Source of the DNA: Blastococcus mobilis
Lineage (GTDB): Bacteria > Actinomycetota > Actinomycetes > Mycobacteriales > Geodermatophilaceae
Assembly (NCBI RefSeq): GCF_900188025.1
Contig: NZ_FZNO01000015.1
Span: 62,001 to 126,000, forward strand
Direction: 5' to 3'
DNA length: 64,000 bases
Part shown: positions 44,074-53,035 of the stretch, piece after piece
How the letters are laid out: each line of letters starts with the position of its first letter
Numbering within the stretch: position 1 is the stretch's first letter
Position numbers and translations under genes: made by a program
The notes under the pieces: model-generated
What the model saw: the letters and a program-made list of their open reading frames with translations, nothing else
The model's database searches: none
Told to the model about the DNA's origin: nothing

Positions 44074-44706
44074 TCAGCCGCCGAGCGGGTCCTGGCCCGC
44101 CGGCAGCCGGGAGATGCGCACGAGCCCCGCCGCGAACCGCGCCAGGTCACCGGACGCGACCAGGCCGGCGAGCTGTGCGGTGTCGTCGGGGAGGCCGATG
44201 CGCCGGGCGCCGGCCCGTGCCCGGTCGTCGAGGTGGGGGCGGACCCAGGGCCAGACCGCCTGCACCTCGCGCAAAAAGACCGCCGCCCCGGTCGCGCCGA
44301 TGCCCTTCACCTCCTGCACGAGGTGCGACGCGCGGTCGGTGTCCGCCCCTGCCGCCGTCGCCAGCCCGCGCAGGTCACCGCCGTACCGGTCCAGGACCAG
44401 CGTCGCCATCTCGCGCAGCTGCGTCGCCGTCCGCTCGTCGTAGCGGCGGTAGCCGCCGCGGCCCAGGGCGGCGATCACGCTGCCCCGCCCGGCGTCGCGC
44501 AGGCGCTGCGGCACCGTCCACCCCGCCGAGAACAGTTCCGCGGCGGTGGCGACGGCGACACCGGCACCGATCCGTGCCGACAGCAGCTGGGCGAGGACGA
44601 GCAACTGGAACAGCGGCACCGGCTCATCGGCGAGCCGGATGCCCGCCTCCTCGGCGAAGGTGGTGCCGTACCGGGCCAGGACGGCGGCGGCGACGTCGTC
44701 GGTCAT
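44074..44706 (-). CDS. HhH-GPD-like DNA glycosylase/endonuclease III-related protein
   Basis: A 210-residue helical protein with a helix-hairpin-helix VQEVKGIGATGAAVFLREVQ (about 132-151), as in endonuclease III/HhH-GPD enzymes. LLVLAQLLSARIGAGVAVAT matches the N-terminal substrate helix. The usual catalytic Lys in the hairpin (GxGxKTA) is not present, and the four-Cys iron-sulfur loop is missing, so it may be a base-binding or monofunctional form. ATG 44706 fits the family start. It lies 45 bases after the epimerase gene start. Confidence 0.7.
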   Translation of the reverse strand: MTDDVAAAVLARYGTTFAEEAGIRLADEPVPLFQLLVLAQLLSARIGAGVAVATAAELFSAGWTVPQRLRDAGRGSVIAALGRGGYRRYDERTATQLREMATLVLDRYGGDLRGLATAAGADTDRASHLVQEVKGIGATGAAVFLREVQAVWPWVRPHLDDRARAGARRIGLPDDTAQLAGLVASGDLARFAAGLVRISRLPAGQDPLGG

Positions 44707-44921
44707 CAGCCCGTCCTACCCTGCGACGACGGACCGGCCCCGGAGGAGCCGGTCCGCCCGAGCGTCAGGGGTGGTAGGTCACCTGCTCGGCCATCGCCAG
44801 ATCACCGTCCGCGCACCTATCGGAGCGCTTCCGGGCGCCCACGACCGCATGCCGGCGCATCCGGATCAGGCGGGGACCTGCCGGCTGGACGTCGCGTCGT
44901 CCCAGGGCACCGGCTCCACCG

Positions 44922-45503
44922 TCACACCGTGATCCCGTGCAGCAGCAGGGCGGCCAGCTCCCGGTAGGCCGTGGCGTCGTCGAGCCCCGTGGCGCGTGCG
45001 GTCTCGCCCCGGCCGATGCGCAACATCAGCGTGGTGACGGTATCGGCGACCAGCGCCGGATGGACCTCGCGGAAGCGCCCCTGGGCCACTCCGTCCGCGA
45101 TCAGCTCCCGGACCCGGTCGGCGGCCAGCGCGGTGTTCCGTTCGTAGGTCTCGCGGCCGGGCCCGAAGGCGTCCAGGTCGCGGTGGAACGCTGCCCCGGC
45201 CGGGGCCAGCGCCCGGGCGACGGCGCTCAGGTAGGCGGTGACCCGCCGCGCCGGGTCGGACTCGGTGACCGTCTGCGCCTCGACCGCCGTCGTCGCCTTC
45301 CGGAAGAAGTGCCTGATGACCCGGTGGGCGAGCTGCTCCTTGGACCCGGCCAGCGCGTAGAGCGTGCTCTTGGAGCAGTGCAGCCGGACGGCGAGGTCCT
45401 CGAGGGTGAAGCCGACGAATCCCTCGGCGAGGAAGAGCTCCTCGAGCTGGTCGAGCAGTTCCGCCTGACGCCTCGTCAGCGCCCCGTCATCGGCAACGGT
45501 CAC
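44922..45503 (-). CDS. TetR family regulator, divergent from acyl-CoA dehydrogenase
   Basis: A 193-residue regulator with the DNA-binding domain at about 10-58 (LEELFLAEGFVGFTLEDLAV and LHCSKSTLYALAGSKEQLAH). GTG 45503 has GGAGGAGGA upstream. It is divergent from an acyl-CoA dehydrogenase gene, and a perfect 8-bp-arm inverted repeat stands between them, so it probably represses both genes and is released by an acyl-CoA. Confidence 0.87.
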   Translation of the reverse strand: MTVADDGALTRRQAELLDQLEELFLAEGFVGFTLEDLAVRLHCSKSTLYALAGSKEQLAHRVIRHFFRKATTAVEAQTVTESDPARRVTAYLSAVARALAPAGAAFHRDLDAFGPGRETYERNTALAADRVRELIADGVAQGRFREVHPALVADTVTTLMLRIGRGETARATGLDDATAYRELAALLLHGITV

Positions 45504-45547
45504 GCGTCCTCCTCCCGGCGGGTGGTCGTGGATCTGGACGATGAACA

Positions 45548-45571
45548 GTACTGCGGTACGGTTCGCAGTAC
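45548..45571. promoter_or_regulatory. Probable TetR operator
   Basis: GTACTGCG and CGCAGTAC form an inverted repeat with an 8-base spacer between the divergent TetR and acyl-CoA dehydrogenase genes. The right arm runs into TACCGT, a possible -10 for the dehydrogenase. Confidence 0.65.
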
Positions 45572-45592
45572 CGTCTGCGACGAGGGAGCACC

Positions 45593-46756
45593 GTGCCGGT
45601 CGACCGCGAACTGCCCACCCCCGAGGCCGCCGATCTGCTGGCGCTCACCCGCGAGCTGGCCGACGCCGAACTGGCGCCGAAGGCCGCCCAGTACGAGCGC
45701 GAAGAGCGGTTCCCGCGCGAGGTCTTCCGGCTGCTCGGCGACGCCGGGCTGCTGGGGCTGCCCTTCGGCGAGGACGTCGGCGGCGGTGGACAGCCCTACG
45801 AGGTCTACCTGCAGGTGGTGGAGGAGCTGGCCGCCCGGTGGGCCAGCGTCGCGCTCGGCGTCAGCGTGCACACGCTCTCCTGCTTTCCCATCGACCGGTT
45901 CGGCACCGAGGCTCAGCGGCGTGAGGTGCTGCCGGACATGGTGGGCGGACAGCTGCTCGGCGCCTACTGCCTCTCGGAGGCCCACGCCGGCTCCGACCCC
46001 GCCGCCATGCGCGCGAGCGCGAAGGCGACCGACGGCGGCTGGCTGGCCAACGGCGAGAAGGCCTGGGTCACCCACGGCGGGCACGCCGACTTCTACTCGA
46101 CCTTCCTGCGCACGCCCGACGACGGTTCCCGGGCCATCTCGTGCTTCCACCTGACCCCCGACCTGGCCGGCTTCGGCGCGGCCAGGCCCGAGGAGAAGAT
46201 GGGCCTCACCGGCTCCACCACGGCGGCCATCCGCCTCGACGACGTCCCCGTGCCCGCCGAGCGGCTGGTCGGCGAGCGCGGTCGTGGGCTGTCGATCGCC
46301 CTCGCCGCCCTCGACTCCGGCCGGCTCGGGGTCAGCGCCGTCGCCGTCGGCCTCGCCCAGTCCGCCCTCGACCTCGCCGTCCGGTACGCCGGTGAGCGGG
46401 AGGCGTTCGGCCGGCCGATCGTCGAGCACCAGGGCGTGGCCTTCCTGCTGGCCGACATGGCGGCCGCGGTGGAGTCCGCCCGCGCCATGTACCTGGTCGC
46501 GGCCCGGCGGAAGGACGCCGGCAAGCCGTACTCCCGGCAGGCCAGCATCGCCAAGCTCGTAGCCACCGACGCCGCCATGAAGGTCACCACCGACGCCGTC
46601 CAGGTGCTCGGCGGCGCCGGCTACACCCGGGACCACCCGGCGGAGCGCTACATGCGCGAGGCGAAGGTCATGCAGATCTTCGAGGGCACCAACCAGATCC
46701 AGCGGATGGTGATCGGCAAGGCGCTGGCCCGGGAGGCGGCGCCGGCGGCCGGCTGA
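45593..46756 (+). CDS. Acyl-CoA dehydrogenase
   Basis: A 387-residue FAD flavoenzyme for alpha-beta oxidation of an acyl-CoA, with electrons going to ETF. Signatures: YCLSEAHAGSDPAAMRASA (about 122), EKAWVTHGG (about 153), GERGRGLSIAL (about 224) and the catalytic Glu in QIFEGTNQIQRMVIGKAL (about 362). The length is normal for short/medium/branched-chain members; chain preference cannot be read. GTG 45593 follows GAGGGAGC. It is probably controlled by the divergent TetR protein. Confidence 0.9.
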   Translation: MPVDRELPTPEAADLLALTRELADAELAPKAAQYEREERFPREVFRLLGDAGLLGLPFGEDVGGGGQPYEVYLQVVEELAARWASVALGVSVHTLSCFPIDRFGTEAQRREVLPDMVGGQLLGAYCLSEAHAGSDPAAMRASAKATDGGWLANGEKAWVTHGGHADFYSTFLRTPDDGSRAISCFHLTPDLAGFGAARPEEKMGLTGSTTAAIRLDDVPVPAERLVGERGRGLSIALAALDSGRLGVSAVAVGLAQSALDLAVRYAGEREAFGRPIVEHQGVAFLLADMAAAVESARAMYLVAARRKDAGKPYSRQASIAKLVATDAAMKVTTDAVQVLGGAGYTRDHPAERYMREAKVMQIFEGTNQIQRMVIGKALAREAAPAAG

Positions 46757-46772
46757 GCACCGGACGGGCGGC

Positions 46773-47384
46773 CTACGCCGACGTCCGCACGGCGCGGCGG
46801 ACGGCCTCGATCACGGCCGTCACCGCCGCGGCCACGAGGATGCCGGCCAGGCCCACCACCAGCGGGATGAGCAGCACAGCGGATGCGACGGCGGTCAGCG
46901 TGCTGGCCGCGGCCACGGCGCAGCCGCAGGCGTAGGCCCACACCGGCGCGCGGTCGAGGACCAGCACCAGCACTCCGGCGGCACCCAGGGCTGCGCCGCC
47001 GACGGTGGCAGCGGAGGAGTACGGGCCCCACACGCCCGCCGCGATGCTCAGCGGCGCCTGCGCGACCAGCAGCGCAGCGCCGAGCCGCCCCAGGTCACGG
47101 TGCACCAGACCACGCCGGGACGGCGGGGTCGTCAGGGACACGTGGACGGCCCCCGCGCAGAAGACCACCACCGCGAAGGCGACCAGGATCGAGAAGGCGG
47201 CGCCGACGTACTCGTCGCCGACCACCCGCACCGCCTCCGGAGGGCCGGTGTTGGCGGCGTCGTACCGCGCCTGGAGGCGGTCCTGCAGCATGCGGACCAC
47301 GGGCACGGCGACGAGGAATCCGACGGTCAGGGTGACTAGCGAAGCGAGGACGGCGGCGACGCACAGCCGGCCCCGGTGTCCCAT
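46773..47384 (-). CDS. Four-helix membrane protein of unknown function
   Basis: A 203-residue protein with hydrophobic helices at about 8-30 (VAAVLASLVTLTVGFLVAV), 60-82, 97-118, 125-145 and 155-185. The loop after helix 1 is charged (RMLQDRLQARYDAAN). I do not recognise the family. ATG 47384 starts just before the first helix; a longer frame to 47498 is Arg/Pro-rich and unlikely. It is divergent from a flavin-type oxidase gene and converges with the acyl-CoA dehydrogenase. Confidence 0.7.
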   Translation of the reverse strand: MGHRGRLCVAAVLASLVTLTVGFLVAVPVVRMLQDRLQARYDAANTGPPEAVRVVGDEYVGAAFSILVAFAVVVFCAGAVHVSLTTPPSRRGLVHRDLGRLGAALLVAQAPLSIAAGVWGPYSSAATVGGAALGAAGVLVLVLDRAPVWAYACGCAVAAASTLTAVASAVLLIPLVVGLAGILVAAAVTAVIEAVRRAVRTSA

Positions 47385-47449
47385 CCGGTCAGTCTCGCGG
47401 GCCGGGACGCACGGGGCGATGTCGTCCGTACCCGGGTGCATCCTGAGCC

Positions 47450-47929
47450 GTGGCCTCCTTCGCGGACGTGGAATCCGAGGAGCCCGGGTTCGCCGCACGA
47501 GTGCGCGCGGCGTTCGACGCGCACGGGCACTCCTTCCTCGCCACGCTGCGCGCCGACGGCTCCCCTCGGATCAGCGGGATCGAGATGCACTTCGTCCTCG
47601 GCGAGCCCTGGCTGGCGGGCATGCCGAACTCGGTCAAGTTCACCGACCTGCGCCGGGACCCCCGCTTCGCACTGCACAGCGGCAGCGACGAACCCGCCGA
47701 CTTCAGCGCCGACGCCAAGGTGTCCGGCCACGCCACGGAGGTCACCGATCCGGACGAGCGCAGCCGGTACGCCGCCGCGGCCGGGGCTCCCACGGAGCGC
47801 ACGGACTTCGAGCTGTTCCGGGTCGACCTGGACCAGGTGGTGCTCGTCGCCCTCGACGACGAGAAGACGGCGCTCGTCATCTCCTCCTGGCAGCCGAGCC
47901 GGGGGCTGACCCGGACCAGCCGGACCTGA
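47450..47929 (+). CDS. Pyridoxamine 5'-phosphate oxidase-like split-barrel flavoprotein
   Basis: A 159-residue member of the PNPOx-like/F420-binding split-barrel family. The core strands are HGHSFLATLRADGSPRISGI (about 25-44), WLAGMPNSVKFTDLRRDPRF and VDLDQVVLVAL. The cofactor may be FMN, F420 or heme; the sequence alone does not decide. GTG 47450 starts with a helix (VASFADVESEE). The ribosome-binding site is weak. It stands alone; a parS site follows its end. Confidence 0.8.
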   Translation: MASFADVESEEPGFAARVRAAFDAHGHSFLATLRADGSPRISGIEMHFVLGEPWLAGMPNSVKFTDLRRDPRFALHSGSDEPADFSADAKVSGHATEVTDPDERSRYAAAAGAPTERTDFELFRVDLDQVVLVALDDEKTALVISSWQPSRGLTRTSRT

Positions 47930-47944
47930 CCGCCACCACCGCGG

Positions 47945-47958
47945 GTTCCACGTGGAAC
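47945..47958. other. parS site (ParB-binding palindrome)
   Basis: A perfect GTTCCACGTGGAAC palindrome between the split-barrel flavoprotein and DUF1707 genes. Confidence 0.8.
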
Positions 47959-48029
47959 GGACTTCACCGGTGGTGGACCGGAGCGTCCCCGCGGACCAGA
48001 CTGAGAGCTCCCTCACCCGGAGAGCCGCA

Positions 48030-48503
48030 ATGCCCGATCCTCACCTGCGCGCGGCCGACGCCGACCGCGCCGCCGTCGCCGCCGTCCTCGGCGAGCACAT
48101 GTCCGCCGGGCGACTGACTCTGGACGAGTACGACGAGCGGTTGGCGCGGGCCTACGCGGCCAAGACCTACGGCGAGCTGGAGCAGCTCACCGCGGACCTG
48201 CCGGCCGCCGTCCCGGCAGCCCGCCCGGCCCCGCAGCCGGCCGCACCGCATGCCACCAGTCATCCGGCGACGGTCGCGGCGCACGGCGGCGGGGGCGGGG
48301 ACCCGCACTCCTGGCGGGCGTGGGCGACCACGTCACTGATCGTGCTCGTCATCTGGGCCGCGACCTCCCTGGCCACCTGGGAGTTCCTGTACTTCTGGCC
48401 GGTCTGGGTCATCGGCCCCTGGGGCGCGGTCCTGCTCGCCCGGACGCTCACCGGCCCTCGCCACGGGGCGGACGTCCGGGAAGAGCCCCGCCGCCTCGAG
48501 TGA
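48030..48503 (+). CDS. DUF1707 (SHOCT-like) membrane protein
   Basis: A 157-residue protein. The N-terminal DUF1707 motif covers about residues 3-55 (LRAADADRAAVAAVLGEHMS, then GRLTLDEYDERLARAYAAKT). A Pro/Ala/His linker follows, then two hydrophobic helices (about 100-120 and 122-142). Such proteins are common in actinobacteria, often near envelope-stress or cell-wall genes; their function is unknown. ATG 48030 follows GGAGAG. It is the last gene before the tRNA-Leu. Confidence 0.83.
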   Translation: MPDPHLRAADADRAAVAAVLGEHMSAGRLTLDEYDERLARAYAAKTYGELEQLTADLPAAVPAARPAPQPAAPHATSHPATVAAHGGGGGDPHSWRAWATTSLIVLVIWAATSLATWEFLYFWPVWVIGPWGAVLLARTLTGPRHGADVREEPRRLE

Positions 48504-48565
48504 CCGGCCCCCCGGAACAGCGAACCCCGCCCCCGGCGGACCGGTGGACGGGGTGCTGATCGAAC

Positions 48566-48651
48566 TGGTGGGCAAGGGGGGAGTTGAACCCCCACGTCCT
48601 TTCGGACACACGGACCTGAACCGTGCGCGTCTGCCATTCCGCCACTTGCCC
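48566..48651 (-). tRNA. tRNA-Leu (anticodon CAG)
   Basis: Class II tRNA with CCA encoded (48566-48568). Acceptor GGGCAAG pairs with CTTGCCC. The anticodon stem CACGG/CCGTG encloses TTCAGGT, giving anticodon CAG (complement at 48616-48618). A long variable arm and the T-arm GGGGGTTCAACTCCCCC are present. The neighbouring gene order (fhaA next) matches leuT of Mycobacterium. Confidence 0.95.
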
Positions 48652-48828
48652 TGGCGAGCGACGACATTAGCAGCCGGACGCCGTAGCCCCGGCGGGGGGT
48701 GGATCGTTGCCCGATCGACGCCGATGCTCGTGCGGGGCGTCGCGGCTCACTGCCGGGGCGGGGGCACGTGACCCGGCTACGATCATCAGAGGGACAGCGG
48801 ACGACCGACCGAGCGTGAAGGAGCGACT

Positions 48829-49665
48829 GTGGGTGTGCTGCAGCGCTTCGAGCGACGCCTCGAGGGCATGGTCGGGCTCGCCTTCGCCCGCATCTTCAAG
48901 GGCAAGGTGCACCCGGCGGAGATCGCGAAGGCCCTCCAGCGCGAGGCCGACGAGCAACGGTCGGTCATGGGCGAGGGCCGCGTGCTCGCCCCGAACGTCT
49001 ACGTCGTGAGCCTCGGGCGCACCGACTTCGACCACCTCGGGCAGTGGTCGGACCAGCTGGCCGAGGAGCTCGCCGACATGGTCGCCGAGCACATCGACGA
49101 CGAGGGCTACACGGTCTTCGACAAGGTCACCGTCCGGCTCGAGCAGGACAGCGACCTCCCGACGGGGATCTTCGAGGTCAGCTCCCAGGTCGCCGACCCG
49201 GCCCGCCCGCCGGCCCGCGACGACCTCGCCGTGGGCGCTCCGCCCCGGGGCGGACCGATGGCCGGTCACCCGCCGCTGCCCCCGCTCCCGCCCCTTCCAC
49301 CGCTGCGCGGCCGGGTCGCCACCGACACCGGCAAGCAGGGTCCCTCCTTCGTCGGTCGCGCGGGCAACCGGCCCGGCGTCACCCATGTCCTGGTCGTCGA
49401 CGGGCCGGGCACCCGGCACGAGCTCTCCACCGGCCGGAACGTGATCGGCCGCGGCACCGAGGCCGACATCCGGCTGCCCGACACCGGGGTCAGCCGCAAG
49501 CACGTGGACGTGGTGCTCGACGGCGGCACCGCGACCGTGGAGGACCTCGGCTCCACCAACGGCACGCTGGTCAACGGCCGCCGGGTCACTCGCCAGGCGC
49601 TCGCCGACGGAGACGTCATCCGGATCGGGCACTCGGTGCTGGTCTACCGGCAGGACGGCCAGTGA
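48829..49665 (+). CDS. fhaA: FhaA: DUF3662 and FHA domain protein
   Basis: A 278-residue cytosolic adaptor that reads phosphothreonine marks set by PknA/PknB and recruits partners in peptidoglycan synthesis (MviN/MurJ in mycobacteria). The N-terminal DUF3662 domain is about 1-120 (FARIFKGKVHPAEIAKALQR). A Pro-rich linker (LPPLPPLPP) follows. The FHA domain is about 190-275 with GRGTEADIRLPDTGVSRKH and LGSTNGTLVNG. GTG 48829 has GAAGGAGCG upstream. First of the co-directional fhaA-fhaB-pstP-rodA-pbpA-pknA run. Confidence 0.95.
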   Translation: MGVLQRFERRLEGMVGLAFARIFKGKVHPAEIAKALQREADEQRSVMGEGRVLAPNVYVVSLGRTDFDHLGQWSDQLAEELADMVAEHIDDEGYTVFDKVTVRLEQDSDLPTGIFEVSSQVADPARPPARDDLAVGAPPRGGPMAGHPPLPPLPPLPPLRGRVATDTGKQGPSFVGRAGNRPGVTHVLVVDGPGTRHELSTGRNVIGRGTEADIRLPDTGVSRKHVDVVLDGGTATVEDLGSTNGTLVNGRRVTRQALADGDVIRIGHSVLVYRQDGQ

Positions 49666-49684
49666 TCGCCGGCGAGGCGGTGCA

Positions 49685-50149
49685 GTGAGCGAAATAGTCC
49701 TTCAGGTCTTTCGCTTCGGCTTCCTGCTGCTGCTGTGGCTGTTCATCTTCGCGGCCTTCCGCGTGGTACGGGCCGACCTCTTCGGCGGCCGTGCCGGACG
49801 GGTCGCGTCGGTGCCGCCGCGCGCCGCGGCCGTCACCGGCAAGAAGCGCGGGAAACGGGGACCGCGCAGCCTGGTGGTCACCGCCGGCCCGCTGACCGGC
49901 ACGAAGATCACCCTGAGCGACCAGCCGATCCTGATCGGCCGGGCCGATGACTCGACGCTCGTCCTCACCGACGACTTCGCCAGCTCCCGCCACGCGCGCC
50001 TGACCAACCGCGGCGGTCAGTGGTACGTGGAGGACCTCGGCTCCACCAACGGCACCTACCTCGACCAGCAGCGCGTGCAGGGTCCGCTCCTGGTGGGTCC
50101 CGGTCAGCCGATCCGCATCGGGCAGACTGCCCTGGAGCTGCGTACGTGA
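49685..50149 (+). CDS. fhaB: FhaB/FipA-type FHA protein
   Basis: A 154-residue membrane-anchored protein. One N-terminal helix (about 6-28, FRFGFLLLLWLFIFAAF) is followed by a basic linker (GKKRGKRGPR) and an FHA domain (about 65-152; GRADDSTLVLTDDFASSRHA, LGSTNGTYLDQQ). Homologues bind phosphorylated FtsZ/FipA and PknB targets at the septum. GTG 49685 lies 19 bases after fhaA; the motif before it is GCGGTGCA. Confidence 0.93.
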   Translation: MSEIVLQVFRFGFLLLLWLFIFAAFRVVRADLFGGRAGRVASVPPRAAAVTGKKRGKRGPRSLVVTAGPLTGTKITLSDQPILIGRADDSTLVLTDDFASSRHARLTNRGGQWYVEDLGSTNGTYLDQQRVQGPLLVGPGQPIRIGQTALELRT

Positions 50150-50222
50150 GCACACGTGCCGGCTCCCCCCTGAGGACAGCAACCGGGCGCATGCGCCCCC
50201 CGAGCGCCAGCGAGGTGGACGC

Positions 50223-51620
50223 GTGAGCCTCGTTCTGCGATATGCGGCGCGCTCGGACCGCGGGCTGATCCGCGGCAACAACCAGGACTCCGTCTACGCC
50301 GGACCGCGGCTGCTCGCCGTCGCCGACGGCATGGGCGGCCATGCCGCGGGTGACGTCGCCAGCAAGGTGGTCATCGCGGCGCTGGAGCACCTGGACGACG
50401 ACACCCCGTCCGGCGACATGCTCCAGTCGCTGCGCCAGGCCGTCTTCGAGGGCAGCGAGCACCTGCGCGAGGTCATCCGCGAGTCACCCCAGCTCGAGGG
50501 CATGGGGACGACGCTGACGGCGATCCTGTTCGCCGGTGGCCGGCTGGCCCTGTGTCACGTCGGGGACTCGCGCGCCTACCTGATGCGCGACGGCCAGCTC
50601 TCCCAGATCACCCACGACGACACGTTCGTCCAGACGCTGATCGACGACGGCCGGATCACCGCCGAGGAAGCCAACAGCCACCCGCAGCGGTCCCTGCTGC
50701 TGCGCGCCCTCAACGGGCAGGACGTCGAGCCCGACCTCTCGATGCGCGAGGCCCGGGACGGGGACCGGTACCTGCTGTGCTCCGACGGGCTGTCGGGCGT
50801 CGTCAGCGAGGAGACCCTCGCCGAGGCTCTCAAGGACCCCGACCCGGAGTCGACCGCCGACCGGTTGATCGAGCTCGCGCTGCGCGGCGGCGGACCGGAC
50901 AACATCACCGTGATCGTGGCCGACGTCGTGGAGGACACCGGCGGTCGCGGCCGGCTCGACCCGGTCATCGACGGCGCGGCCGGGGACAACGTCGGCCAGC
51001 GGGAGGTCGACGCCCGCTCGGCGGCCGGCCGCGCGGCTCTCGCCGATCCGCAGCCGCCCCCCGCTCCACCGCCCACACCGCCGACGGGCGGCGGCCCCTC
51101 CGCCCGCCGCCGCCCGCTTCGACTCCTCCTGGTGGCGGTGGCAGCGCTCGTCGTGGTCGTGGCGGGAGCGGTCGGTACGTACATGTGGGCCCTCGGCCAC
51201 TGGTTCGTCGGCGTGGACGGCGACGGGGAGGACGAGCAGGTGGCCGTCTTCCGGGGTCTGGACGTCTCGATCGTCGGCTTCGACTTCTACGAGCTCGACC
51301 GGGCGACGAACATGGCGCTGACCGATCTCACGCCGGCAGCCCGCAGCCGGGTCCGTGGCGGCATCACGGCCGACGACGCGAGTGACGCCGACCGGATCCT
51401 CGCTGCGCTCCGCCAGCAGCAACTGCCCCCGTGCCGGACGACCGCACCCCAGCCGTCCCCGACGGCATCCCCTGCTCCCGCACCCGACGGCACGGCCTCC
51501 CCGGAGACCACGGCCGCCCCGGAGTCCCCCGCCCCTGACGGCACCAGCTCCGCACCCAGCACGTCGGCCCGGACGACGGCGTCGTCCAGGCCGGGGGCGG
51601 ACTGCCGGGAGGAGGACTGA
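50223..51620 (+). CDS. pstP: PstP: PP2C-family Ser/Thr phosphatase
   Basis: A 465-residue membrane phosphatase that reverses PknA/PknB phosphorylation. The PP2C domain is about 5-235 with RGNNQDSV, ADGMGGHAAGD, HVGDSRAYL, SDGLSGVV and GGGPDNITVIVAD. A Pro-rich segment, one transmembrane helix (about 300-322, LRLLLVAVAALVVVVAGAV) and an extracellular Thr/Pro/Ser-rich tail with a single Cys pair (PPCRTT, DCREED) follow. GTG 50223 fits the family start VSLVLRYAARSDRG. Its TGA shares a base with the rodA ATG. Confidence 0.95.
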   Translation: MSLVLRYAARSDRGLIRGNNQDSVYAGPRLLAVADGMGGHAAGDVASKVVIAALEHLDDDTPSGDMLQSLRQAVFEGSEHLREVIRESPQLEGMGTTLTAILFAGGRLALCHVGDSRAYLMRDGQLSQITHDDTFVQTLIDDGRITAEEANSHPQRSLLLRALNGQDVEPDLSMREARDGDRYLLCSDGLSGVVSEETLAEALKDPDPESTADRLIELALRGGGPDNITVIVADVVEDTGGRGRLDPVIDGAAGDNVGQREVDARSAAGRAALADPQPPPAPPPTPPTGGGPSARRRPLRLLLVAVAALVVVVAGAVGTYMWALGHWFVGVDGDGEDEQVAVFRGLDVSIVGFDFYELDRATNMALTDLTPAARSRVRGGITADDASDADRILAALRQQQLPPCRTTAPQPSPTASPAPAPDGTASPETTAAPESPAPDGTSSAPSTSARTTASSRPGADCREED

Positions 51621-53035
51621 TGTCCGGCCCCGCCACCGATCCTCGCGCCCCCGCCGCCGGCACCACCCCGCCGAAGCGGCGCGGCATCGAGGCCGCGCTG
51701 CTGGGCTTCGCCGTGCTGATCACCGTCGTGGCGCAGTGCATCGTCGACCTCACCATCACCGGAGCCCTGCGGGCCGAGATGGCCGGGTTCAGTGCCTGGA
51801 TCACCGCTCTCTGGGTGGTCGCCCACCTGGTCATCCGGAAGTGGGCGCCCTACGCCGACCCGCTGCTGCTGCCCGCGGTCGCACTGCTGGTGGGCCTGGG
51901 GCTCGCGGTCATCCACCGGTTGGACCTCGCCGCCGAGCAGGTGGAGAGCACGGTGACGCGCGAGGACGCCCCGGTCCAGCTCATCTGGGCCACCCTGGGC
52001 GTCGCCCTGTTCGTGGCGGTCCTGGTGACCGTCCGGGACCACCGCACCCTCTCGCGCTACGCCTACACCCTCGCGCTCGCCGGGCTGGCGCTCCTCGCCC
52101 TCCCGGCCCTGCTCCCCGCCTCGCTGTCGGAGGTCAACGGGGCCAAGATCTGGATTCGGGTGGCCGGCTTCTCCATCCAGCCCGGCGAGTTCGCCAAGAT
52201 CTGCCTGGTCATCTTCTTCGCCGCCTACCTGGTCGACAAGCGCGACGTGCTGGCGCTGGCCAGCCGCCGGGTGGCCGGCATCGAACTGCCGCGCGGCCGC
52301 GACCTCGGACCGGTGCTCGTGGCCTGGGTGCTGTCGATCCTCGTGCTCGTCTTCGAGCGCGACCTGGGCAGCTCGCTGCTGCTGTTCGGGATCTTCGTGG
52401 TGATGCTCTACATCGCCACCGAGCGCTCCAGCTGGCTGCTCATCGGCGTCGCGCTGTTCGCCGGCGGCGCCCTCATCGCCTACCAGATCTTCGGTCACGT
52501 CCGTGCCCGCGTGGACACCTGGCTGAACCCCTTCGCCTACCAGGACGGCGCCGGCTACCAGCTGGTGCAGTCGCTGTTCGGGCTGGGCACCGGCGGACTG
52601 TTCGGCGCCGGCCTGGGCGGCGGCCGTCCCGATCAGGTACCGGTCGCCAAGAGCGACTTCATCGCCTCGGCGGTGGGCGAGGAGCTCGGGCTCTTCGGCC
52701 TGGTCGCCGTGATCATCGTCTACCTGATCCTCGTCGAGCGGGGGTTGCGGACCTCCCTGGTCGTGCGGGACGCCTTCGGCAAACTGCTGGCCGCGGGCCT
52801 GGCCTTCGCCGTCGCGTGGCAGGTGTTCGTCGTCCTCGGGGGCGTCACGGGGCTGCTGCCCCTCACCGGGCTGACCACCCCCTTCCTGGCCTACGGCGGC
52901 TCGTCGCTGGTGGCCAACTTCGTGCTGGTCGCCCTGCTGGTCCGGATCAGCGACGCCGCGCGCCGGCCGGCCACGCCGCAGGCGGGCCCTCCGCAGCGTC
53001 TCGGTGACGCACCCACCGAGGTGGTGCAGCAGTGA
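51620..53035 (+). CDS. rodA: RodA/FtsW-family peptidoglycan glycosyltransferase
   Basis: A 471-residue SEDS protein with about ten membrane helices that polymerises lipid II. Conserved features are the segment QPGEFAKICLVIF (about 190), VFERDLGSSLLLFGIF (about 245), the Asp-bearing loop DTWLNPF (about 297) and the late PFLAYGGSSLVANF motif (about 423). It works with the class B transpeptidase encoded next. ATG 51620 overlaps pstP (TGATG) and its stop overlaps pbpA (GTGA). Confidence 0.95.
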   Translation: MSGPATDPRAPAAGTTPPKRRGIEAALLGFAVLITVVAQCIVDLTITGALRAEMAGFSAWITALWVVAHLVIRKWAPYADPLLLPAVALLVGLGLAVIHRLDLAAEQVESTVTREDAPVQLIWATLGVALFVAVLVTVRDHRTLSRYAYTLALAGLALLALPALLPASLSEVNGAKIWIRVAGFSIQPGEFAKICLVIFFAAYLVDKRDVLALASRRVAGIELPRGRDLGPVLVAWVLSILVLVFERDLGSSLLLFGIFVVMLYIATERSSWLLIGVALFAGGALIAYQIFGHVRARVDTWLNPFAYQDGAGYQLVQSLFGLGTGGLFGAGLGGGRPDQVPVAKSDFIASAVGEELGLFGLVAVIIVYLILVERGLRTSLVVRDAFGKLLAAGLAFAVAWQVFVVLGGVTGLLPLTGLTTPFLAYGGSSLVANFVLVALLVRISDAARRPATPQAGPPQRLGDAPTEVVQQ

